DNA from: SHZI01 sp964384525
GTDB taxonomy: Bacteria; Pseudomonadota; Gammaproteobacteria; Steroidobacterales; GCA-2729495
Length of the DNA: 64,000 nucleotides
Direction: 5' to 3'
NCBI GenBank assembly: GCA_964384525.1
Contig: CAYLKO010000002.1
Span: 1 to 64,000 of the forward strand
The notes under the pieces were generated by a model, which made no database searches, was not told the origin of the DNA, and worked only from the letters and a program-made list of their open reading frames with translations. A program made the translations under genes and the position numbers. How positions within the stretch are numbered: the stretch's first letter is position 1; each line of letters starts with the position of its first letter. Below, in pieces: positions 23,803-33,284 of the stretch.

Positions 23803-26237
23803 GCCTGCGGCAGCCACGCCAGGCCACAGTAGCGGACGTTGATGTCGCTGCTCTTCGGCCGCAGGATGATTTCTTCCAGCGTTTCCGTGCCGGCATCGAA
23901 GGCGTCATCGAGGGCACTGATCTCCTTCTGCAGTTCTGCATCGAGCGCCTGCAGATCCGCCTCACGCTGGGCAACAGTCTCCGCGGCCCGCGAGACATCG
24001 CCAGCCTGCTTCTGCACGTTGCCGGCCTTGCGCATGGCAGCTGTCATGCCGCGGGCGGAGGTGACCGACAGCTTGCGTCGGCCGAAAATCGCCCCGAGAA
24101 CGGCGGTGCCGACCGAGAGCAGGGCATCCTGTTTTGAACCCGTGGCCTGGTCCTGTTCGCGCCCCTCGGCTTGCCGGGCCGTGCGCAGGCGTTCTTCGAG
24201 CCGGGCATTCCGGTCGGCATACCGGGCGCGCAGCTTGGCAACGGCCTGGTCGCGGGCTTCGCGTGCCGCCAGCTGCAGACGGGCGCGGAACTCGCCCTCT
24301 GATTCATCCGGATTCGAAACCAGCTTGAGGGAGCGGCTGCGTCTCAGCACCACGTTCTGTTCGGTGCGCAACCAGTGGTTGAACTGGTCCTGGGCGAATT
24401 TCACCGCCGATGGCTCCGCCAGGAGTGGCGGCAGGCTGGTGAAAGCAGCGGCTGCCACCGGGGTATTGCTCAGTGCGTCGAGCGGGATGTCTGTTGCCTG
24501 TGCCTGACGCCAGTCGATCTGTTGCCGATCGGTGGCCGGCCCGATCAGCAGGCTGACGGCCACATCCCGCTCCGTATTGATGGCGTATTGCGCGCTGACC
24601 CAGCGGATGCGGGCCATGCCCAGGAGCTGCGGCTCGTACACCAGTCGATCGCCTCCCGTTGCCGGGCTGCGCGGCTGGATGCCGAAGCGCTCCGGCACGC
24701 CGGGGGGAACCAGCGGCCGGCTGCCGGTAGCCACGGCCTCCGGAGCCGATGGCCCGCGCACGGGACTGGTCGCTGCGGCCGTCTTCGGGGCGTTCACTGC
24801 TGCCTGGTTGCGTGCCGGATCGGTGCTGGTCAGGCGGCGGATGTCATCGCGGGTGAGCGGTCCGCGCAGATAGGCCATTGCCCAGCGCGTCTGCATCAGC
24901 AGCGGCGTCTTGTCGTGCACGTTGTGCATGAGAAAGGTGCGCTTTCCGAGGCCGGCCAGCGTGGCGTCCAGATCGGTGGCCTCCAGTGCCGCTGCTGATT
25001 TCAGGCCGTCGCGGACGCGCTGCCGATCCCGATCGGTCTGCAGCCGCCCGATGAACCAGGTGCCGGCATTCGACAGCGCCTTGTAGTCGAGATCCACCGG
25101 ATTCTGCGTGGCCAGCACGATGCCGACACCGAAGGCCCGGGCCTGCTTCAGCAGGGTCAGCATCAGGGTCTTGGAGGGCGGCATGGCCACCGGCGGCAGG
25201 TAACCGGCCACTTCGTCCATGTACAGGATGGCCCGCAGCGACGAGGTGCCGGGCTGGGTGCGCATCCAGGCAATCACGGCATTCAGCAGCAAGGTGACGA
25301 AGAACATCCGTTCGTTGTCGCCGAGGTGGGCGATCGACACCACGGAAACCCGTGGTCGGCCCTCCGGCCCGAACAGCAGGGCGCCGGCATCCAGCGGCTC
25401 GCCCTCGGCCCAGGCCTGGAAGCCCGGCGAAGCCAGCAGGTTGTTGAGCCGCATGGCCAGCCCGAAACGTTCCTTCGGTGGATAGAAGGCATCGGTGTCG
25501 AACACGCCGATCTTCGGCATGCCGGGATTCTGGACGGCGCCGATCAATGCCGGCAGATCCGGACTCAAGCCCGCCTGCCATTGATGATCAAGCACGGCCG
25601 ACAGCAGGATATGGTCGCGACTGGTCAACGGGTCGGCATCGATGTTGATCAGCGCCAGGAGGCCCGTCACCAGGCCGGACAGATGCTCGCGATACAGTTC
25701 CGGGTCAGCCTTGAGTTCCGCTGGCGGTACCTGGAAGGAACCCAGCACCGAGATGGGTCGGCCAGCCGTGCTGCCGGGCGTGTAGATCGCGAAATCAGCG
25801 GCCGCTTTCAGCCGGGCAATGCGTTCCGGCGCCTGATTCCAGTCGGCCAGACCCTGGCGCCAGCGTGCGGCCTCGGCCACCGCAAAGTCGCCGACGGATT
25901 GTCCGGCGGCAGTTGCCGCGCCCGGATCAACCCAGGGCTCGAAGTCGGCAGGGCGCAGTTCCGGAAAGGTCAGCAACAGGTTGCCCAGATCCCCCTTGGG
26001 GTCGATGGCGATGACGGGAACCTTGTCGATGGCGGCTTCTTCCAGCAGCGAGATGCCGAGGCCGGTCTTGCCGCTGCCGGTCATGCCGATGATGACGGCG
26101 TGGGTGCTCAGGTCGGGGGAATCGTAGAGGATGGGCTCTTCGGTCAGCGTGCCGCCTGGGGTGACGCCCTGGTCGGTTGTCGCCGGAATCCAGCGACGAC
26201 CCAGATAGAAAGCGCCGAGCTTTTCGTAGTCCTGCAT
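23799..26237 (-). CDS. HerA/DUF853-like ATPase with C-terminal coiled coil
   Basis: About 812 residues. An FtsK/HerA-type ATPase core carries Walker A GMTGSGKTG (Lys57) and Walker B LYMDEVAGY, plus LATQNPVDLDYKAL, a signature of the DUF853/HerA group. The region after ~500 is a linker, and ~620-790 is a long charged coiled coil. The family is linked to DNA translocation or export, but its role is unclear. ATG 26237 has GGAGGAGAC upstream. I see no nuclease partner such as NurA nearby, so a HerA-NurA repair or defence system is not supported. Divergent from mscL. Confidence 0.82.
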   Translation of the reverse strand: MQDYEKLGAFYLGRRWIPATTDQGVTPGGTLTEEPILYDSPDLSTHAVIIGMTGSGKTGLGISLLEEAAIDKVPVIAIDPKGDLGNLLLTFPELRPADFEPWVDPGAATAAGQSVGDFAVAEAARWRQGLADWNQAPERIARLKAAADFAIYTPGSTAGRPISVLGSFQVPPAELKADPELYREHLSGLVTGLLALINIDADPLTSRDHILLSAVLDHQWQAGLSPDLPALIGAVQNPGMPKIGVFDTDAFYPPKERFGLAMRLNNLLASPGFQAWAEGEPLDAGALLFGPEGRPRVSVVSIAHLGDNERMFFVTLLLNAVIAWMRTQPGTSSLRAILYMDEVAGYLPPVAMPPSKTLMLTLLKQARAFGVGIVLATQNPVDLDYKALSNAGTWFIGRLQTDRDRQRVRDGLKSAAALEATDLDATLAGLGKRTFLMHNVHDKTPLLMQTRWAMAYLRGPLTRDDIRRLTSTDPARNQAAVNAPKTAAATSPVRGPSAPEAVATGSRPLVPPGVPERFGIQPRSPATGGDRLVYEPQLLGMARIRWVSAQYAINTERDVAVSLLIGPATDRQQIDWRQAQATDIPLDALSNTPVAAAAFTSLPPLLAEPSAVKFAQDQFNHWLRTEQNVVLRRSRSLKLVSNPDESEGEFRARLQLAAREARDQAVAKLRARYADRNARLEERLRTARQAEGREQDQATGSKQDALLSVGTAVLGAIFGRRKLSVTSARGMTAAMRKAGNVQKQAGDVSRAAETVAQREADLQALDAELQKEISALDDAFDAGTETLEEIILRPKSSDINVRYCGLAWLPQA

Positions 26238-26308
26238 GCCGTCTCCTCCTGACAGTGAGCTTATCCTACCGTGGTACATTGCCACCCCCATTCCGGAAGG
26301 AGAACTGC

Positions 26309-26719
26309 ATGCTCAAGGAATTCAAAGCATTCGCGTTGCGTGGCAATGTCATGGATCTTGCAGTCGGTGTGATCATCGGCGCAGCCTTTGGCAAGATCGT
26401 CACCTCGCTCACCAACGACGTCATCATGCCGGTGGTGGGCCAGGTGCTGGGCAAGGTGGACTTCAGCAACCTCTACATCAATCTCGGTTCCGGAGACTTC
26501 CCCTCGCTGAAGGCGGCCCAGGATGCCGGTGCGCCGGTTCTCATGTACGGCAGCTTCATCAATTCGGTGCTGGATTTCATCATCCTGGCATTCATCATCT
26601 TCCTGATGGTGCGGGCGATGAACCGGATGATGAAAGCCGCAACGCCGCCACCACCGCCGGGGCCGACACCGGATCAACAACTGCTGACTGAAATACGTGA
26701 CGTATTGAAGAGCCGCTGA
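26309..26719 (+). CDS. mscL: Large-conductance mechanosensitive channel MscL
   Basis: A 136-residue channel that opens under membrane tension to release solutes in osmotic down-shock. The N-terminal LKEFKAFALRGNVMDLAVGVIIG helix, first pore helix with FGKIVTSL, the extracellular loop and second helix (FINSVLDFIILAFIIFL) are all present, with a Pro-rich hinge before the cytoplasmic helix (LLTEIRDVLKSR). The ATG follows GGAAGGAGAACTGC, a strong ribosome-binding site. 26 bp before rlmI in the same direction. Confidence 0.97.
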   Translation: MLKEFKAFALRGNVMDLAVGVIIGAAFGKIVTSLTNDVIMPVVGQVLGKVDFSNLYINLGSGDFPSLKAAQDAGAPVLMYGSFINSVLDFIILAFIIFLMVRAMNRMMKAATPPPPPGPTPDQQLLTEIRDVLKSR

Positions 26720-26745
26720 AAACGACTGCTAGCGCACCGGCGGCT

Positions 26746-27924
26746 GTGCCGTCGGTGCGCATCAGCGTGCGCGGCGCCAGCCGCTGGCAGGCCGGCCATC
26801 CCTGGATTTTCCGGTCTGATGTCCGTCTGCCCCCGGATATCGCCAATGGCGACATCGCCGCCGTCAAGGATGCCGACGGGCAGGTGCTGGGGCAGGCCTG
26901 CGTGTCCCTGGAATCGAAGATCACGCTGCGGCGCCTGACGACGGACGATCAGCCGGTGGGCGCGGCATTGTTCCGCGAACGCATCGCCGCCGCGGTTGCC
27001 TTGCGCCGCAGCCTGTTTCCCGGTGAGAGCAGTTACCGCGTCATCCACGGCGACGGCGATGGCCTGCCGGGTCTCGTGGTGGACCGCTACGGCGATTACC
27101 TGAGCGTGCAGTTCCTGATTCCGGCGATGGAGCGGCGCCGGGAGCTGCTGGTGACCCTGCTGGCGGAGCAACTGCCGTGCAAGGGCATCATGAACCGCTC
27201 GGATGCCAGTGTGCGGACGCTCGAAGGCCTGCCGCTGGTGAAGGGCGTGATCCGCGGCGCGGTGCCGGAGCCCGTGATCATCCGGGAGGGCCAGCTGGAA
27301 TTCGCGGTCAATCTCGAGCACGGGCAGAAGACCGGCAGCTTTCTGGACCAGCGCGAGAATCATCTGGCTGCCGGGCGCTATGCCCATGGCAACGTGCTGG
27401 ATTGTTTCAGCTACGTCGGCGGATTTGCCCTGCAGATGGCGCGGAAGGCCGGGCAGGTCACCGCAGTCGACAGTTCGGCGCCGGCCTGTGAGCAGATCAG
27501 CGCCAATGCGGCCCGCAACGGGCTCGGCAATGTGGCCGTGGTCTGCGCGAATGTTTTCGAGTTCCTGCGGGCCGGGGTGGATGCCGGCCGCCGCTACGAG
27601 GTCATCGTTCTCGATCCACCCGCATTCGCCAAGAACAAGGCGTCGATCAGCGCCGCACTGCGTGGCTACAAGGAGCTGAACCTCCGGGCGATGCAGTTGC
27701 TGTCGCCGGGTGGTTACCTGATCACGGCGAGCTGCAGTCACCATGTCAGCGAGCAGGCCTTTGAAGGCATGCTGCAGGCGGCGGCTGCCGATGCGGGTCG
27801 TGACATGCAGGTGCTGGAACGGCGGGGCGCCGGCCGCGATCATCCGGTGTTGCTGGCACTGGCTGAAACCCGTTATCTGAAATGCCATGTGTTGCGGGTC
27901 ATTCCGCGTGGTTTTCGGGAGTAA
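26746..27924 (+). CDS. rlmI: 23S rRNA (cytosine-1962-C5) methyltransferase RlmI-like
   Basis: A 392-residue class I SAM methyltransferase. An N-terminal PUA domain (about 1-75: RISVRGASRWQAGHPWIF) is followed by a central domain with GLVVDRYGDYLSVQ and the C-terminal Rossmann domain with LDCFSYVGGFALQMA (SAM loop) and VLDPPAFAKNK. The enzyme methylates a 23S rRNA cytosine in E. coli; RlmL/K-like alternatives share the core, but the PUA plus DPPAFAK layout fits RlmI. GTG start. The next gene follows after 5 bp. Confidence 0.9.
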   Translation: MPSVRISVRGASRWQAGHPWIFRSDVRLPPDIANGDIAAVKDADGQVLGQACVSLESKITLRRLTTDDQPVGAALFRERIAAAVALRRSLFPGESSYRVIHGDGDGLPGLVVDRYGDYLSVQFLIPAMERRRELLVTLLAEQLPCKGIMNRSDASVRTLEGLPLVKGVIRGAVPEPVIIREGQLEFAVNLEHGQKTGSFLDQRENHLAAGRYAHGNVLDCFSYVGGFALQMARKAGQVTAVDSSAPACEQISANAARNGLGNVAVVCANVFEFLRAGVDAGRRYEVIVLDPPAFAKNKASISAALRGYKELNLRAMQLLSPGGYLITASCSHHVSEQAFEGMLQAAAADAGRDMQVLERRGAGRDHPVLLALAETRYLKCHVLRVIPRGFRE

Positions 27925-27929
27925 CCGGC

Positions 27930-28793
27930 ATGCGCTGGGAAAGTGGGCGACGCAGCTCGAATGTGGAAGATCGGCGGGGCATGCGCGCCCGGCCGGCAGC
28001 CATCGGTGGCGGCTTGGGCACGCTCGTGCTGGTCCTGATCGCCTTGTATTTCGGCGTCGATCCAGGTTTTCTGCTGCAGCCGGAGTCGGCGGGTGTCGGG
28101 CAGGAGCCCCGCCTGCCATCCGGGAACCTGCCGGAAACCGGTGATGCATCCACCCCGGCGGACCCCGCCGCCGATTTCGTGTCGGCGGTGCTGGCCAGCA
28201 CGGAAGACACCTGGACGGCGATCTTCGCCGAACACGGTCAGCGCTATCAGGCGCCGATCCTGGTGTTGTTCTCGGGCTCGGTGCGCTCGGCGTGCGGCCT
28301 GGCGCAGGCGGCCATGGGCCCCTTCTATTGCCCGGCGGACCACAAGGCCTATATCGATCTCGGCTTTTATCGGGATCTGCGCGAGCAGTTCCATGCCCCG
28401 GGTGATTTTGCCCAGGCCTACGTGATTGCCCACGAGATCGGCCACCACGTGCAGAACCTGCTCGGGGTGTCGGCGAAGGTGCAGGCGGCACGGCAGCAGT
28501 CGGGCGAAGTCGAGGCCAATGCGCTCTCGGTGCGGGTGGAGCTGCAGGCGGATTGCTTCGCCGGCATCTGGGCCAATCGCAACAGCGGGGTTCTGGAAGC
28601 CGGCGATGTGGAAGAAGCCCTGACAGCCGCCAGCGCCATCGGTGATGACCGGCTGCAGCAACAGTCCCGTGGTTTCGTCACGCCGGATTCCTTCACGCAT
28701 GGCAGCGCCGCGCAGCGCGGCCGGTGGTTCCGCCAGGGGTTGTACAGCGGGCAGCTGGCCAGCTGCGACACCTTCGGCGCCAACCAGCTGTAG
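27930..28793 (+). CDS. ypfJ: YpfJ-like neutral zinc metallopeptidase
   Basis: A 287-residue protein of the YpfJ/neutral zinc metallopeptidase family. It begins MRWESGRRSSNVEDRR, the conserved start of the family, followed by one membrane helix (about 28-45) and a periplasmic domain with the zinc site HEIGHHVQNLLG (His168, Glu169, His172). The C-terminus carries GDDRLQQQSRGFVTPDSFTHG and RGRWFRQGL, also conserved. Substrates are unknown. It lies 5 bp after rlmI. Confidence 0.9.
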   Translation: MRWESGRRSSNVEDRRGMRARPAAIGGGLGTLVLVLIALYFGVDPGFLLQPESAGVGQEPRLPSGNLPETGDASTPADPAADFVSAVLASTEDTWTAIFAEHGQRYQAPILVLFSGSVRSACGLAQAAMGPFYCPADHKAYIDLGFYRDLREQFHAPGDFAQAYVIAHEIGHHVQNLLGVSAKVQAARQQSGEVEANALSVRVELQADCFAGIWANRNSGVLEAGDVEEALTAASAIGDDRLQQQSRGFVTPDSFTHGSAAQRGRWFRQGLYSGQLASCDTFGANQL

Positions 28794-28820
28794 AAGCTGC
28801 CGGCACAACCGGCAGGACCG

Positions 28821-29660
28821 CTATCGCGGGATCACCCGCCCATCCTTGTAGTCCAGGAAAAGGCCGTTCTGGTCCGGGCGCAGGTTGTCGATGACGCGGA
28901 GGACGCCGGCCACCCTCTCGGTCACGGGGATGGCGTTGGGCTGTTTCAGATTGGTACCGAAGCCCAGCTCGCCGGCCACCGACGGGGTGTCCACCGAGCC
29001 CGGCGAGATGGCGGCGATGGTGACGCCCTTGCGGGCGGTCTCGAAGCTGGCGGCATGCACGACCATGTTGAGCGCCACCTTGCTCAAGCGATATTCATAC
29101 ATCATCGACATCTTCGGGCCTTCGGCGAAGGATGCCGCCTTGCTCGACATCACGGCAATTTTCTTCTGGGTGGACATGGCAACGTTGGGCAGGAAGCTGG
29201 CGATCAGCTTGGCCGGTCCCAGGGCGTTGATATCAAAACTGCGGCGGGCCTCAGCGTAGTCGAGGGTCGTGAGGCCTTTCATGGCCGAGATGTACCGGGG
29301 CGTCCTGGCTGCATTGCTCAACAGCACGTCGATGGGTTGATCCTTGAGCCTGGTGGCCAGTTGCCCGATCCGGGCGTGATCGGTCACGTCCAGAGCCTCG
29401 ATGCTGATGTCCGGATCGCGGGCCGCCAGGGCCTGCAGATCGGTGGCCTCCGCCGGGTCGCGCGCCGTGGCGATGATGTGCCAGTCGCGCGCCGAGTATT
29501 GGCGCACCAGCTCGAGGCCGATGCCCCGGTTGGCGCCGGTGATGAGGACAGTGGGCTTGGTGACATCGCTGCCGGTGGCCGCATTGGCTGTTGCGGCAGT
29601 GGTGGTCAGCGCCAGCGCCGTGGCAAGGGCAAGGGCTGCTCGATGAATACGGATTGGCAT
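28821..29660 (-). CDS. Short-chain dehydrogenase with a putative export signal
   Basis: A 279-residue SDR. The Rossmann motif TGANRGIGLELV, the NNAG-equivalent SNAAR, the Ser in VMSSKAAS and the catalytic YRLSK are present, so it should be active with NAD(P). Unusually, the Rossmann fold is preceded by about 32 residues that look like a Sec signal peptide (RAALALATALALTTTAATANA). SDRs are normally cytoplasmic because they need NAD(P). I chose ATG 29660, which has a GGAGATTCACC leader; no later start codon would remove the hydrophobic stretch and keep the first strand intact. Convergent with ypfJ. Confidence 0.8.
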   Translation of the reverse strand: MPIRIHRAALALATALALTTTAATANAATGSDVTKPTVLITGANRGIGLELVRQYSARDWHIIATARDPAEATDLQALAARDPDISIEALDVTDHARIGQLATRLKDQPIDVLLSNAARTPRYISAMKGLTTLDYAEARRSFDINALGPAKLIASFLPNVAMSTQKKIAVMSSKAASFAEGPKMSMMYEYRLSKVALNMVVHAASFETARKGVTIAAISPGSVDTPSVAGELGFGTNLKQPNAIPVTERVAGVLRVIDNLRPDQNGLFLDYKDGRVIPR

Positions 29661-29818
29661 TGGCGGTGAATCTCCGGTGGACGTGACCAGAGCCAGCCTC
29701 AACGCCGCGGCCCGCGCCGTCAAGGTGCCGGCGATGGTTGCGCCGCGAGGTGGTTGAGGTCGGCATGTTTGGCAGCGGTTACCATGGTGTATCTCGTGAA
29801 CAGGGGGAGAGTCGTGTC

Positions 29819-30499
29819 ATGGCGGACGGTATCCTGATTGCTGGTGCGACCCGCGGTACGGGTCTGGAGGTTGCCCGATTGCTGACAGCGCGTGGCGTGG
29901 ACGTCACGGCGCTGGTGCGGCCCACGGCCGATCTGCAGCAGATCCTGCAACTGCCGGTCAAGCTGTGTCGGGGCGATGTGCTCGATGTGAAGGCGGTGCA
30001 GGCTGCTTTTGCATCCGGAAATTTCCGGGCGGTGGTCTGCACCGTCGGTGGCAGGCGGGGTGAGCCCCGGCCGGACTACCAGGGAACGCGCAATCTGGTG
30101 GATGCAGCCGGGGCAGCGGGCGTGCGCCGGTTTCTGTTCGTCACGGCCGTCGGCACGGGTGACAGCCGGGCGACAGTGCATCCGAAGGTGCTGGAGTTTC
30201 TGGGTCCGGTGCTGGACGAAAAAACCCGGGCCGAGGACCATCTCGTGGCGAGTGGCCTCGACTACACCATCCTGCGACCCGGCGGCATGGCAGATGATCC
30301 GGCGAGCGGCACGGCGGTGCTCACCGAAGACCGGCGCATCATGGGGGTGATCAACCGGGCTGATCTGGCCCGCTTGGTGGTCGACTGCCTCGACGATCCG
30401 CGCACGATCGGCCACATTTACCATGCCGTGGATCCGGCCATCGAGCGCCAGCCGCCCCTGCAGCGCGGTGAAGATCTGCCGGGCGGGCGCATCAGCTGA
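29819..30499 (+). CDS. Atypical SDR, NAD(P)H-binding protein
   Basis: A 226-residue NAD(P)-binding Rossmann protein of the extended/atypical SDR type (NmrA/YwnB-like). It has the glycine motif GATRGTGLEVARLL, CTVGGRRGEP, LVDAAGAAGVRRFLFVTAVG and YTILRPGGM. The canonical YxxxK pair is absent, as in several sensor-like or isomerase members. ATG 29819 follows CAGGGGGAG. Divergent from the exported SDR. Confidence 0.82.
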   Translation: MADGILIAGATRGTGLEVARLLTARGVDVTALVRPTADLQQILQLPVKLCRGDVLDVKAVQAAFASGNFRAVVCTVGGRRGEPRPDYQGTRNLVDAAGAAGVRRFLFVTAVGTGDSRATVHPKVLEFLGPVLDEKTRAEDHLVASGLDYTILRPGGMADDPASGTAVLTEDRRIMGVINRADLARLVVDCLDDPRTIGHIYHAVDPAIERQPPLQRGEDLPGGRIS

Positions 30500-30527
30500 C
30501 CGGGACAGTGCCGCTGAGCCAGCGTAG

Positions 30528-31238
30528 CTAATCGAGTGTGCGCAGCTCGTCGAGGTAGCGGGTGATCGCGCCGGCCCAGCGGCGGACCACGCGGCGCACT
30601 TCGCTCCAGGCCGTCACCGAGGTGACCCGTGACAGGGTGTTGGACCCGCCGGGACCCATGGGTGCGTCGGCGGTGCGCTGGTCGACGGCCCGTGCGAGCA
30701 GCTCACCGCTCAGTGCATCCACGACCTCCACCTTGAGGGTGGCGGCGCCGATCTCGTCCAGATAGACATCGGTGCGGCCCGGTCCTTCCGGGGGCATTCT
30801 GGATACCACATCCAGCAGCGACACCTTGACCAGCAGCACGCCGGGGCCGCCTGCGGTGGCCAGCGTCAGGTCATGGCTGCGGGCCAGCTCCTCGCGGAAG
30901 ACCGCCGTCACCGTGTCCGCCAGTCGTTGCCGGTCGGCTTCGCTGACGGGAAATTCGGTGGCATTGGAGCCGGACATCGCCGTGAGGTTTGCGTTTCGCA
31001 CGGGTCGATACTCGATTGCCACGGGGGCCAGCAACAGTTGTCGGTAGCTGCTCAGCTTCACGCCGGGTTTGACCCACGCCTCATCGAGGCCGGCTTGCCG
31101 GACCGGCACCAGACCATCGACGGGCGCGCCGTCGCGGTCCACCTGGAGTGCGGGTGTGCTGCAGGCGGTCAACAGCAGCAGTGCGGTCATCGAGGCGATG
31201 CGGATCGATCGGCTGGTGTGCAGGGGAGTCATGGGCAT
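30528..31238 (-). CDS. DUF3313 family lipoprotein
   Basis: A 236-residue lipoprotein: signal peptide with lipobox LLTAC (Cys26), then a DUF3313-type domain with VKPGVKLSSYRQLLLAPVAI, DRQRLADTVTAVFREEL and DEIGAATLKVEVVDALSGELLARAVDQR. Family members are predicted outer-membrane or periplasmic lipoproteins of unknown function. Its start overlaps the end of cfa by 10 bp, so the two are probably co-transcribed. Confidence 0.82.
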   Translation of the reverse strand: MPMTPLHTSRSIRIASMTALLLLTACSTPALQVDRDGAPVDGLVPVRQAGLDEAWVKPGVKLSSYRQLLLAPVAIEYRPVRNANLTAMSGSNATEFPVSEADRQRLADTVTAVFREELARSHDLTLATAGGPGVLLVKVSLLDVVSRMPPEGPGRTDVYLDEIGAATLKVEVVDALSGELLARAVDQRTADAPMGPGGSNTLSRVTSVTAWSEVRRVVRRWAGAITRYLDELRTLD

Positions 31239-32525
31239 GCTCTCCGGTTCTCGTGTGGCCAGGGTTCAAGCCGGCAATCCGGCTTGTCGAAAACGAGCTG
31301 GGCGGCACTGATCACCCGCTCCAGGAAACCACCTTCGCAATAGGCAAAATACCATTCCCACATGCGCACGAACTCATCCGGATGGCCGAGCTTCCGGACT
31401 TCATGGACCCGTTCCATGAACCGTTCGCGCCAGAGCTGCAGCGTGCGCGCATAGTCGAGGCCGATGTCCTGCAGGCTCGNNNNNNNNNNGCAGGGCGGTG
31501 ACCCGGCCAATGGAGTTCTGCAGGGTGCCGAGCGAAGGCAGCGCGCCGCCGGGGAAGATGTACTTCTGGATGAAATCCACCGAGTTGCGGGCTTCGTCGA
31601 AATGGCGGTCGGCAATCACGATGGACTGCAGCAGCATGCGGCCGGCCGGCTTCAGGCGTTGACTGCAGAGCTGGACATGGCGATCCAGAAAGCGGTGGCC
31701 GACCGCCTCGATCATCTCGATGGAGACAAGTTTGTCGAAGGTGCCCGTGAGATCACGATAGTCGGCAGCCAGCACCGTGACGCGATCGGCAAGCCCCGCC
31801 GCCTGCACCCGCCGGTTGACGGCATCGAACTGGTTGGCGGAGATGGTCGTGGTGGTGACCCGGCAGCCATGGCGGCTGGCTGCGTACACGGCGAGCCAGC
31901 CCCAGCCGCTGCCGATCTCCAGCAGATGATCGTCCGGCGACAACCCGAGCTTGCGGCAGACGAGATCCAGCTTGTGCAGCGAGGCCTGCTCGAGCGTGGC
32001 GTCAGCGTGCGGGAAGATTGCCGACGAGTACATCATCGCCGGATCGAGAAACAGCCGGAACAACTCATCGCCCAGATCGTAGTGCGCCCGGATGTTGCGC
32101 CGGCTGCCGGTGCGGGAATTGCGGCGGTGCCAGTGCGTGAGCTGCAAAAGCGCGGCGCCGGCCCGCGTCAGGCCCGCTTCCAGGCGCGTCAGCAGATCGC
32201 GATTCAGTGCGAGGAGCCGCATCACGCCGACCAGGTCGCTGGTGCTCCATTTGCCGGCCATGTAGGCTTCCGCAGCCCCGATCGAACCGCCCGTCGCGAT
32301 ATCCACATAGGCCGAGGGATCGTGGATGCAGAGCGCGACATCCGGCAGGGAACGCGGCATGGCGGACCGGGCCACGCCGAACTGTCGCGTCCCGAGGGGG
32401 TCGGTAAGGCGCAGGCGGCCGCCGGCCAGGGACTCGAGCAGGCCGTGCACGCTTTGCCGCGACAGCCGGACAGCCATTGAAACCTCCGCGCCGGCCAGTT
32501 CCAGCAACCCTTCCGTGTCCGCCAT
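31229..32525 (-). CDS. cfa: Cyclopropane-fatty-acyl-phospholipid synthase (contains assembly gap)
   Basis: Transfers a SAM methylene onto unsaturated acyl chains of membrane lipids. The N-terminal ~330 residues are in one frame, with LEIGSGWGWLAVYA (SAM site), VSIEMIEAVGHRFLDRHV and the YIFPGGALPSLGTL block; the final ~80 residues (RTLQLWRERFM...FDKPDCRLEPW) are in another frame. The switch coincides with ten N at 31480-31489, so the gene is probably intact and the gap length arbitrary. About 400 residues in all, the usual size. The 3' end overlaps the DUF3313 lipoprotein gene. Confidence 0.9.
31480..31489. other. Ten-N assembly gap
   Basis: Ten undetermined bases inside cfa. The cfa frame on the two sides differs, so the true gap is not ten bases. 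This indicates a scaffolded draft assembly; other apparent frameshifts in the window should be read with that in mind. Confidence 0.99.
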
Positions 32526-32633
32526 CGGGCGACTCCTCCGCCATCTGCTGCAGCAGTCCGATCGTACACCAGGCGCCTGTAGCCACGAGGCCCTCCAACC
32601 CTATAGGCTGCGCCCATCAGGGGAGGAGTACAC

Positions 32634-33284
32634 ATGACGCGCATGCAAGCTGTACGGGCCGAAGTTGCGGTTGGTCTGCTGTTGGCCACCTTGTGGGTGA
32701 GCGCCCATGCTGCAGGTACCGATGCCCCGGCGGACAAGGCAGTCCCGTTGTGCGCCACGGCTGCAGAGGCGGCGCTGGTCGAAAAAAGCTATGCAGCCCC
32801 GGTGATGGCGCCACCGTTTCTGGCTGCACCCCGGCTGGGAGTTTCCGAAGCCGTCGTGTTGAGCGCGCTGGCGGCCGGACCCCATGCGATCGGCACCACC
32901 GGGGCGGGGTTTGCCGCAATCTGGACCTCACTCCAGAGCTGGAGCCAGGCAACCATCGTCATCATGAAGGGCGGGCAGGTCTTTGAAGTGCACGGACAGA
33001 TCCCTGCCGGCACGCCGTCGACGAAGAGCCAGTACTTCAATCTGGATCCGCGCAGCAGCGGGCTCAGCGGCCATCTGCGCCCTGATCTGCTCGGCGCCAT
33101 CTATGCCGTGGATCTGGTCGGGGCACAGGGGCCGGTCAGGGGCGTGACGTTCGTCGATCAGGCGGGCAACAGCCTCTTCGGCGCGTATCTGCCGGAGGGC
33201 GTCGCACCGACCCCGGAGCTCAACGCGCAGTTCGAAAAAACCCGTGCGGTGATTGCCTCCCTGCCACGCAGCTGCAGTGGCTGA
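32634..33284 (+). CDS. Exported ChuX/HutX-like heme-utilisation family protein
   Basis: A 216-residue protein with a signal peptide (about 8-27, VSAHAA). The mature part resembles the ChuX/HutX/HugX fold: GFAAIWTSLQSWSQATIVIMKGG, VFEVHGQIPAG, QYFNLDPRSSGLSGHLRPD, and FVDQAGNSLFGAYLPEG line up with the second half of those heme-handling proteins. Known members act in the cytoplasm, so an exported version is odd. No Cys/His heme ligand stands out beyond single His residues. The stop overlaps the next start by 1 bp. Confidence 0.65.
   Translation: MTRMQAVRAEVAVGLLLATLWVSAHAAGTDAPADKAVPLCATAAEAALVEKSYAAPVMAPPFLAAPRLGVSEAVVLSALAAGPHAIGTTGAGFAAIWTSLQSWSQATIVIMKGGQVFEVHGQIPAGTPSTKSQYFNLDPRSSGLSGHLRPDLLGAIYAVDLVGAQGPVRGVTFVDQAGNSLFGAYLPEGVAPTPELNAQFEKTRAVIASLPRSCSG

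Noticed and set aside
23799..26237. HerA-type ATPase as part of a HerA-NurA or other defence system
   Set aside because: No nuclease, SIR2 or other effector gene is adjacent; neighbours are an outer-membrane protein and mscL.
31229..32525. Frameshifted, inactive cfa
   Set aside because: The frame change coincides with a run of N, so missing sequence explains it.
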